Source of the DNA: Actinomycetota bacterium
GTDB lineage: Bacteria > Actinomycetota > Thermoleophilia > Solirubrobacterales > Solirubrobacteraceae
Direction of reading: 5' to 3'
Length of the DNA stretch: 11,447 bases
NCBI GenBank assembly: GCA_005888335.1
Contig: VAWY01000192.1
Location: 498-11,944 of the forward strand
The position numbers and the translations under genes were made by a program. Shown in pieces: positions 7,009 through 11,447 of this stretch. The notes beneath the pieces are model-generated. The model was not told the DNA's origin and did no database searches. It saw nothing but the letters and a program-made list of their open reading frames with translations. The stretch's first letter is position 1, and the number at the start of each line of letters is the position of its first letter.

Positions 7009-7049
7009 CTAGTTCCGCCGGCGCGAGAGACGCGGGCACATCCGAGACC

Positions 7050-7079
7050 TTGACGCAGATATATTCCTAGGAATATGCT
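7050..7079 (+). promoter_or_regulatory. Sigma-A-type promoter of the Gfo/Idh gene
   Basis: A -35 TTGACG (7050-7055) and -10 TATGCT (7074-7079) are separated by 18 bp, close to consensus and unusual in such GC-rich sequence. The palindrome at 7061-7076 fills the spacer and overlaps the -10, so a bound repressor would block polymerase. The leader to ATG 7117 is about 30 nt. Confidence 0.65.
7061..7076. promoter_or_regulatory. Candidate MarR operator 2, perfect 16-bp palindrome
   Basis: ATATTCCTAGGAATAT is a perfect palindrome embedded in the promoter spacer. Its core matches operator 1, and the dyad centres are 66 bp apart. Its size suits a MarR dimer. This is the best supported regulatory site in the window. 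Confidence 0.7.
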
Positions 7080-7116
7080 TCTGAGGAACCCGAAGTGAGG
7101 ATTAGGTCTGATCGCG

Positions 7117-8232
7117 ATGACTAACGATGCAGCCAAGAAGATTCGTGTCGGCATCATCGGCGCCAATCCGGATCGCGGATGGGCGGCGCAGGCGCACATT
7201 CCTGCTCTGAAGTCGCTCTCGGAAGACTTCGAGATCACGGCGCTGTCCACCACGCGACGGGAATCGGCCGACGCCGCCAGCAAGCGCTTTGGCGTGCCTG
7301 TCTCGTTCGACAATCACCAAGACCTCGTGAACAGCCCCGCCGTGGACGTAGTCGCCATCACCGTGAAGGTGCCCTATCACCTCGAACTGGCGACCGCAGC
7401 GCTCGGCGCGGGCAAAGCCGTGTACTGCGAGTGGCCGCTCGGCAACGGCTTGCAAGAGGCGGAGACCTTGGCCGCGCTGGCGAAGCAAAAGGGCGCCCTC
7501 GCCGTGGCGGGACTGCAGGCCCGCTCGGCGCCGTCGGTGGCTTACGTGCGTGACCTGATCGAGCAAGGCTACGTGGGTGAGGTGCTCTCCACCACGCTGA
7601 TCGGTTCGGGAATGGGCTGGGGACCGACGGTGGAGCCGTTCAACGCTTACCTCAACGACAAGAGCAACGGCGCGACAATGCTGTCGATCGCGCTCGGCCA
7701 CGCGGCGGACGCGCTGTGTCACTGCCTCGGCGAGGTCCGAGAGCTCTCGGCCACCATGACCGTGCGCCGAACGACCTTCACGATCGCGGACACGGGCGAA
7801 CGCAAGCCCATGACCGCGGATGATCAGGTGTGTGCCAGCGGACTGCTCGAAAGCGGGGCCGCGCTTTCGATCCACTACCGGGGCGGGAGTTCGCGCGGGA
7901 CGAACCTGCTCTGGGAGATCAACGGGACCGAGGGCGATCTGCAGCTCACCGCCGCCGGCGGCCAGGCCCAGATCTTCGAGATGGACGTACGCGGCGCCAA
8001 GGGCAACCAGTCCTCGCTCGAGACCCTGCCCGTGCCAGAGCAGTATCGATGGTCGCCGCCACAAGCCCCGGGCCCCTCCGCCAACGTCGCCCAAGCGTAC
8101 GCACGTTTCGCCCGCGACTACCGCGAGGGAACGCGTCTCTGCCCCACCTTCGAGGACGCGGTCACCCGCCATCGCATGCTGAACGCGATCGAGACGGCCG
8201 CGGCGACCGGTCAGCGTCAAACGCTCGGTTGA
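7117..8232 (+). CDS. Gfo/Idh/MocA-family oxidoreductase, Gal80-like
   Basis: A 371-residue protein. The N-terminal Rossmann fold (about 10-125) has VGIIGANPDRGW (11-22), a Gal80-like dinucleotide loop, then ITVKVPYHLEL (81-91). The usual EKP motif, whose Lys takes part in catalysis in classic Gfo/Idh sugar dehydrogenases, reads CEWPLG (104-109), with Trp at the Lys position, as I recall for fungal Gal80 proteins. The C-terminal alpha/beta domain includes LGHAADALCHCLGE. Bacterial relatives are usually called oxidoreductases, but catalysis here is doubtful; an NAD(P)-sensing or non-classical role is possible. ATG 7117 is preceded by GAGGATTAGG at a loose distance; ATG 7126 is an alternative start. 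It is transcribed divergently from the MarR/oxidoreductase pair, through a promoter holding a putative MarR operator. The gene appears intact. Confidence 0.85.
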   Translation: MTNDAAKKIRVGIIGANPDRGWAAQAHIPALKSLSEDFEITALSTTRRESADAASKRFGVPVSFDNHQDLVNSPAVDVVAITVKVPYHLELATAALGAGKAVYCEWPLGNGLQEAETLAALAKQKGALAVAGLQARSAPSVAYVRDLIEQGYVGEVLSTTLIGSGMGWGPTVEPFNAYLNDKSNGATMLSIALGHAADALCHCLGEVRELSATMTVRRTTFTIADTGERKPMTADDQVCASGLLESGAALSIHYRGGSSRGTNLLWEINGTEGDLQLTAAGGQAQIFEMDVRGAKGNQSSLETLPVPEQYRWSPPQAPGPSANVAQAYARFARDYREGTRLCPTFEDAVTRHRMLNAIETAAATGQRQTLG

Positions 8233-8261
8233 TCCGCTAGGCCAACGCGACGTCCCGGCGT

Positions 8262-8304
8262 ACGCGGCTGCCGGACTCCAACCGGCGACCCCTGACCATC
8301 GAAA
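8262..8304 (-). tRNA. tRNA-Thr 3' remnant, decayed
   Basis: The minus strand reads TTTCGATGGTC, then AGGGGTCGCCGG, then TTGGAGT, then CCGGCAG. The T-stem GCCGG/CCGGC is intact and the block from GGGGTC to CCGGCAG equals that of 5205-5226 except TTC to TTG in the T-loop. About four bases are missing after the anticodon-like GGT, and the acceptor strand has diverged. It starts 29 bp after the Gfo/Idh stop. Confidence 0.6.
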
Positions 8305-8396
8305 GACCGGCGTCCCGAGGAGTCCACCGGAGGGCAATGAGGGCGAGGGTTAGTGGACCCGGATGGACGCCTTCGCCCTCCGCGGGACTTAGCTTG

Positions 8397-8461
8397 TTAT
8401 GCCGACCTGAGCTGGCCACCGCCGGCCGCGCGGTCTAGATGCGGGTCTGTGCTCGGCATAA
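8397..8461. repeat. 65-bp interval bounded by perfect 9-bp inverted repeats
   Basis: TTATGCCGA (8397-8405) and TCGGCATAA (8453-8461) are exact reverse complements 47 bp apart, in sequence that is AT-richer than its surroundings. The long GC-rich middle argues against a simple terminator. It could be a recombinase binding pair or the ends of a collapsed mobile element. No recombinase gene is nearby. Confidence 0.5.
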
Positions 8462-8520
8462 TCAGAGCCCTTCGAGGAAGGCAAGCAGCGGGTCTGGTGG
8501 GCGGTAGCAGCGAGCAAGGC

Positions 8521-8793
8521 ATGAGCATCGTGCGCCGGCGTGGAGACGGGTCGCTCGCAGATCGCTGGCCAAGCGTCGCCAACGCGCTGCGCAAGACCGA
8601 CGCCGACGACATCGCCGAGCAGGTCACCCGCTCGCCGGTCTTTAGCTGGTCGTGCCACGGGGCGATGACCCCGGGCCGATCGGTTTCGACCGCGGAGACG
8701 ACCCGTTTCGGGAAGGCCGTGCTCTACCTGCTCGGCCATGAAGCCGGTTCAGCCTTCACTCCCCCGGCCCGGTGCTTCCCCGCCTGCCGGTGA
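8521..8793 (+). CDS. Uncertain open reading frame, possibly a gene remnant
   Basis: From ATG 8521 a 90-residue frame includes SLADRWPSVANALRKTDADD then IAEQVTRSPVFSWSCHGAMT, which looks more protein-like than a random GC-rich frame. I recognise no family. Its 3' end overlaps the end of the convergent VOC gene, and no convincing RBS is present. It may be a remnant associated with the inverted repeat just upstream, or chance. Apart from this frame, the inverted repeat and the tRNA remnant, 8233-8755 shows nothing I can name. Confidence 0.25.
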   Translation: MSIVRRRGDGSLADRWPSVANALRKTDADDIAEQVTRSPVFSWSCHGAMTPGRSVSTAETTRFGKAVLYLLGHEAGSAFTPPARCFPACR

Positions 8794-9241
8794 GCGGGTA
8801 ACCGGGGGCGGTCTGGTAAGAGCCCCCCTCCGCGAAGACGCCCTTTCCCGGGACATGGTTGACCTCAAGACGGATCCCTTCGGGGTCTCGGAATGACAGC
8901 GAGTAGTAACCCGGGGCCCACGGCCCCTCCTCGGGCGCCCTCACCATCTCTGCACCGAGGCTCCGCACGAACGGGTAGAGCTCGTCGATGTCGTCGCGGC
9001 TTCGCGCCCGGAAACAGAGATGATCGATGCCGGGTGCGTTCTCAATGTGTGCGTGGTTCGCCAGCTCCGGGTCCGGCTTGCGTATCGCCACGGCCGTGCG
9101 GCCGCCGATGTAGTACACGAACTCGGCCGTCCGGTGGACGGCCCGAAGTCCCAGCCGCGGCATCAGCTGGTCGTAGAACGCGATGCACTCCTCGAACCGA
9201 GCCGCCCGAAACACCACATGGGCGACGCCGTTGACCTCCAC
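8756..9241 (-). CDS. VOC-superfamily protein (glyoxalase/dioxygenase fold)
   Basis: I chose GTG 9241, giving 161 residues: VEVNGVAHVVFRAARFEECI aligns with the usual start of VOC proteins and AGGGGG lies about 6 nt upstream. ATG 9301 is an in-frame alternative with a weaker GAGGAA; any longer start would read through the repeat copy and, further up, the tRNA-SeC half, and is artefactual. Two beta-alpha-beta-beta-beta modules are visible. Metal ligands are expected at His in GVAHVVF, His in GIDHLCF and Glu in IRLEVNHV, so a divalent-metal site is intact. The substrate is unknown; fosfomycin-thiol transferase, extradiol dioxygenase and glyoxalase-like roles all fit. It appears complete and convergent with the uncertain frame at 8521-8793. 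Confidence 0.8.
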   Translation of the reverse strand: MEVNGVAHVVFRAARFEECIAFYDQLMPRLGLRAVHRTAEFVYYIGGRTAVAIRKPDPELANHAHIENAPGIDHLCFRARSRDDIDELYPFVRSLGAEMVRAPEEGPWAPGYYSLSFRDPEGIRLEVNHVPGKGVFAEGGSYQTAPGYPLTGRRGSTGPGE

Positions 9242-9330
9242 GCAGACCCCCTGGCTCCGGGCGTCAAGAGCCCCGGGATTGTACTCGCGCCCGGGGCCCA
9301 TGAAGAGCTGCTTCCTCGTCCCGAACCGTG

Positions 9331-9404
9331 TCCCCAATTCGGCAGATCTGAGCCTCTCCGACGGGACGGAGCCCCAGCGAAAGTGCCGCAAATCGACGTA
9401 GTCC
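9331..9404. repeat. Degenerate ~90-bp repeat, copy 4, before the tRNA-SeC half
   Basis: TCCCCAATTCGGC (9331-9343) resembles ACCCCAAATCGAC (5111-5123 region), and the core GTGCCGCAAATCGACGTAG (9383-9401) resembles GCGCCGAAATCGCAGTAG (4114-4131). As in copies 2 and 3 the core lies just left of a tRNA fragment, but here the tRNA half is on the plus strand. The similarity was judged by eye and is imperfect. Confidence 0.4.
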
Positions 9405-9420
9405 AGCGTTGAAGGCACAC

Positions 9421-9482
9421 TCTTCAAAGCCGGCCGGGCGTGGCAGCCCCACGCGTGAAGGTTCGATTCCTTCGCCGCTCCG
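9421..9482 (+). tRNA. tRNA-SeC(TCA) 3' half; 5' half absent
   Basis: Plus strand: anticodon loop CTTCAAA (9422-9428, anticodon TCA), 3' side of the anticodon stem GCCGG, a long variable arm whose stem GCGTGG/CCACGC closes on a CAGCC loop, a perfect T-arm GAAGG-TTCGATT-CCTTC and the acceptor 3' strand GCCGCTCCG. The long extra arm and TCA anticodon indicate selenocysteine tRNA. The bases before the loop do not pair with GCCGG and no 5' acceptor strand is present, so the copy begins at the anticodon loop. Confidence 0.75.
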
Positions 9483-9641
9483 GTGCTGCGGGCGCGCCGT
9501 GGCGCCAAGCCGGACCGACCCGTCGCGGCGTCCAGGGATGCGCCTATCCACTCCTGAGAGTGTCGATCGCTCCGTTGTCGGGGCGGAAGATGCCCTCGTC
9601 CCGCATACACCCCGACCCCGGGACGGACAGGAACGACTCAC
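9483..9641. other. Leader of the secreted-protein gene; no gene
   Basis: No conserved frame or clear -35/-10 pair was found. The only functional hint is ACAGGAACG (9627-9635), a moderate RBS for ATG 9642. Confidence 0.35.
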
Positions 9642-10223
9642 ATGCGCAAGACATTCGCCAGCTTCATGGCCGTCGTCTCGGCGGTCGCCGCCTTCGGCGT
9701 CGCCGCTGGTCCGGCCGCCGCAGACGACCCGAACACAACCGAGTACAACATCAACCCAACGCCGGCCAACAACTTCTTCCACGGCCAGCGGTGCGAGACC
9801 CAGCCGGCGCTGGGCGTGCTGGGCATCGAGAGCGCCTGGGGCGCCTACGTGGACGGCTGTACCAGCAATCCGGTCCGCTGCTGGAACGACCCCGTCCCTG
9901 CCGGGAGCATCGTGCACTATTGCACGGTGCGCATCGAGACGTCCTTTGACACAGAAACTCACTACCGATTCCAGGTGACGCAGAACGCGCGGCTGTGGAT
10001 CACCGATATCCGCGGCGACGTGCGTTGGCGCGACTTCAGCTGTTCCGGCGTGGACAGCTGCAGCATCACGGAGACCGTGCCGGAGCTTTCGTTCCACGAG
10101 TCGGTCGCCGTGCAGTGCAACGGCCAGGACATCAAGGAGATCGTCCGCCCGAACGGTGACCACGTCGGTAACTGGGCGCACAACTCCTGCAGCGTCTCGA
10201 TCAAGGAGCCGCCGCTGGGGTAA
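9642..10223 (+). CDS. Secreted cysteine-rich protein, function unknown
   Basis: A 193-residue protein with a clear Sec signal peptide: MRK, a hydrophobic stretch ([16 protein letters not shown]) and a probable AxA cleavage before DDPNTTEYN at about residue 27. The mature part has eight cysteines (RCET, GCTS, RCWN, YCTV, SCSG, SCSI, QCNG, SCSV), an even number suggesting four disulfides. It also has alternating beta-like segments ([19 protein letters not shown]). I recognise no family. It sits right after the tRNA-SeC half and ends as TAATG, overlapping a truncated dehydrogenase frame. It appears intact with its own RBS. An extracellular or cell-wall role is all that can be inferred. Confidence 0.75.
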   Translation: MRKTFASFMAVVSAVAAFGVAAGPAAADDPNTTEYNINPTPANNFFHGQRCETQPALGVLGIESAWGAYVDGCTSNPVRCWNDPVPAGSIVHYCTVRIETSFDTETHYRFQVTQNARLWITDIRGDVRWRDFSCSGVDSCSITETVPELSFHESVAVQCNGQDIKEIVRPNGDHVGNWAHNSCSVSIKEPPLG

Positions 10224-10366
10224 TGAAGTCCTCGACCGGGGTCGGCCTGCCCAGCGTCAGCGACCCGAACGCGCGCGTCGGCGGCGCGAGCCACATCCTC
10301 GAGAACCCCGTGCTCAACGGCGAGGTCATTCGCCTCGACGGGGCGCTCAGGATGGCGCCGCGCTGA
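10223..10366 (+). pseudogene. C-terminal remnant of a short-chain dehydrogenase (SDR)
   Basis: The frame starting at the ATG of TAATG reads [20 protein letters not shown] then [19 protein letters not shown] before TGA 10364-10366. The motif NPxLNGExIRLDGAxRMAPR is the characteristic end of bacterial SDR-family NAD(P)-dependent oxidoreductases, normally ~250 residues. Only ~45 remain; the Rossmann fold and the Ser-Tyr-Lys active site are gone. The ATG is probably accidental, created by the join to the secreted-protein gene, although the peptide could still be made by coupled reinitiation. Confidence 0.75.
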
Positions 10367-10393
10367 TCGGCGACAAGGAGCACTCGATGCAGT

Positions 10394-10438
10394 TCTTGGC
10401 CCAGGAGCGTCGGTGGGGTCATGACGGATGATGTGCAT
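10394..10438 (-). pseudogene. Possible 5' end of a truncated gene
   Basis: On the minus strand ATG 10438 follows a good RBS (AGAGAGGA, 4-5 nt upstream) and reads MHIIRHDPTDAPGPR before becoming an antisense shadow of the SDR remnant. It may be a gene start cut off at the SDR junction. Upstream at 10480-10515 is a tiny frame, MRVPCRAAAAR. The rest of 10367-10633 shows nothing I can name. Confidence 0.25.
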
Positions 10439-10633
10439 GGATCCTCTCTTCGTGTTAGGTCTGCGGCCTGCGCGTCGGCTCAGCGCGCGGCGGCCGCGCG
10501 ACAGGGCACCCTCATCCCCGCGACGCAGATAGTCAGGTAGGCGTCGAGCAGGCTCGCACCTCGACCTCATTGCGCGGCACGACGCGCCCATGGTCGAACG
10601 TCGTCGTGACGCTCGGGCGGGGCGGTCACAGAG

Positions 10634-10668
10634 CGCAGGGGGAGGGATTCGAACCCTCGGTGGACGGG
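10634..10668 (-). tRNA. tRNA-Ser 3' fragment (end of variable arm, T-arm, acceptor 3' strand)
   Basis: The minus strand reads CCGTCCACC, a perfect T-arm GAGGG-TTCGAAT-CCCTC, the acceptor 3' strand CCCCTGC and discriminator G (10634). The stretch CCGTCCACCGAGGGTTCGAA is identical to the tRNA-Ser half at 1535-1597. Sequence beyond 10668 does not form an anticodon arm. No 5' half is present. Confidence 0.65.
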
Positions 10669-10802
10669 AGATCTCCCCGGACCCCCTTGGATTTGGCTTC
10701 GCGGCGGCGCATGGCGTCACGCCAGACGGAACGGCACCGGACGTCGCTTGTGAACAGTGCTTGCCATGCCCGACGACGCCCCCATCGACGTCGCCTGACT
10801 GG

Positions 10803-11186
10803 TCACGTCGTCATGCCGGTCGGCGGTGCCGGCGGGCGACGGTAGGTCCTCGGGGGTCCCAGCGGCACCGCGCCGTCAACTTCGTCGGCTTCGCGGAACA
10901 GGCACAAAACCAGGTGCTCGGGGCGCGCTGCGCTCGGAGCTAGGACGCCACTGAAGCCGTCTCGCCGGTTGCTCGCCGACGTGTTGGAACGCGGGCCACT
11001 CGCGCTGGGTCGCGTGCGGCGCGGGGAGGGCGACGGCGGCGAGACGGTTGCCGTCCGAGAGGTCGGCGACGCGCTCGACGTCGATTTCCCAGCGCCACAG
11101 GGCGGGTCGGCGCGAAACAGCGGGTCGCCGCCGTGCGGCACCTGGCGCCACCAGACGCCGTCGACGACGATCGCGTCGACGTCCAC
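10803..11186 (-). pseudogene. RES-domain toxin (MbcT-like NAD+ phosphorylase family), internally deleted and frameshifted
   Basis: From GTG 11186 the minus strand reads VDVDAIVVDGVWWRQVPHGG then DPLFRADPP, the N-terminus of RES toxins with the NAD-binding Arg region. Near 11100 about 45 codons are missing (the segment that should hold the conserved Tyr and the ADSxxTAxxE motif). The frame changes to LWRWEIDVERVADLSDGNRL and ATQREWPAFQHVGE. Near 10960 it returns to RDGFSGVLAPSAARPEHLVL and CLFREADEVDGAVPL, ending PTGMTT at TGA 10803-10805. RES toxins degrade NAD+ by phosphorolysis; this one has lost active-site residues and cannot work. The GTG overlaps the upstream stop (TAGTG), the usual toxin-antitoxin coupling. 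Confidence 0.7.
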
Positions 11187-11447
11187 TAGGTAGTCGGCGA
11201 CTCTTCCAGCGCGGAGACGAGCTTGGCCACGCGGCGATAGTCGCCGCGGCGGATGACCTCGAGCGGGCGCGGAGCTCGTCGATGACCTCCTCGACGGTGT
11301 GCGGTCGTTCGATGGGCACGGCCGGGCCGGGACGCAGCATCAGCGCCGCACGCGTCGGTGCCGTCGAAACGGTCTGACGCCGAGCTCGTCGACGCAGCGG
11401 CGCGCCGCGAGCGCCCCCGCGCGCGCGGCCGATATCGTCACGACTCT
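11186..11447 (-). pseudogene. Probable cognate antitoxin of the RES toxin, frameshifted, partial at window edge
   Basis: Reading leftward from the edge: SAARAGALAARRCVDELGVR in one frame, then RAALMLRPGPAVPIERPHTV and EEVIDELRAR in another, then LEVIRRGDYRRVAKLVSALE ending EESPTT at TAG 11186-11188. The last block resembles the C-terminal toxin-binding part of Xre/MbcA (DUF2384) antitoxins, where a GDYxxV segment precedes the terminal helix. Frame changes near 11265 and about 11370 show decay. The helix-turn-helix region, if any, is outside the window. The family call rests mainly on operon position and the terminal motif. Confidence 0.45.

Noticed and set aside
7102..8337. A 411-codon open frame on the minus strand
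   Set aside because: Antisense to the Gfo/Idh gene, which carries the family motifs, RBS region and promoter. The reverse frame has none.
9242..9610. Extended N-terminus of the VOC gene starting at 9610
   Set aside because: The extension reads through the tRNA-SeC half and the repeat copy. VOC homology begins near 9241, where an RBS is present.
9264..10181. A 305-codon minus-strand frame containing EGIEPSRVGLPRPAGFEE
   Set aside because: That peptide is an antisense translation of the tRNA-SeC half, and the rest is antisense to the secreted protein.
10570..10943. Plus-strand frames with EGFEPSVDGRSP or GGIRTLGGRE
   Set aside because: These peptides come from antisense translation of the tRNA-Ser fragment; such strings are common false proteins next to tRNA genes.
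1..11447. CRISPR array, integron attC array or complete tRNA/rRNA genes
   Set aside because: No regularly spaced direct repeats, no integron-type attC structure or integrase, and every tRNA-like stretch lacks a 5' half. The cassette idea rests on tRNA halves only.

Overview
The window looks like chromosomal DNA from a very GC-rich actinobacterium. My best guess is Thermoleophilia (a Solirubrobacter or Conexibacter relative). That rests on family resemblance: a short membrane-anchored collagen-like protein with a Cys-pair C-terminal domain, small secreted Cys-rich proteins, an ABM-like protein and an actinobacterial IS256 transposase. No database search was possible. The region is accessory in character: a few intact genes sit among truncated or frameshifted ones, and short 3' pieces of tRNA genes lie between them.

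Layout, left to right. (1) A broken TPR-type regulator fragment, a terminator hairpin and an intact small secreted protein (662-1117, minus). (2) The last ~100 codons of a copper amine oxidase, cut off within a few bases of the 3' half of a tRNA-Ser(CGA). (3) A decayed IS256-family insertion sequence (about 1716-3099). (4) An intact collagen-like surface protein (3286-3882, plus) with a terminator-like hairpin. (5) A tRNA-Thr 3' fragment, a frameshifted ABM-like gene (4323-4621, minus) and a better preserved tRNA-Thr(GGT) 3' half (5197-5243). (6) The best preserved unit: a zinc-free MDR/quinone-oxidoreductase-type gene translationally coupled to a MarR regulator, divergent from a Gal80-like Gfo/Idh oxidoreductase. 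Two dyads with the core ATTCC-N2-GGAAT lie between them, one inside a good -35/-10 promoter. (7) A third tRNA-Thr remnant, a 65-bp interval bounded by perfect 9-bp inverted repeats, and a VOC-fold gene. (8) A tRNA-SeC 3' half, an intact Cys-rich secreted protein and the C-terminal tail of a short-chain dehydrogenase. (9) A second tRNA-Ser 3' fragment and a wrecked RES-toxin/antitoxin pair at the right edge.

The most unusual signal is the set of at least six tRNA 3' fragments (Ser x2, Thr x3, SeC x1). None has a visible 5' half, they share no single isotype, and most separate single genes or small gene units. At least two, probably four or five, lie next to a degenerate ~80-90 bp repeat. tRNA 3' halves are what tRNA-targeting integrases leave or carry, so the region reads like a row of small cassettes, or scars of repeated integration and excision. 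No integrase gene is present here, so this remains a hypothesis.
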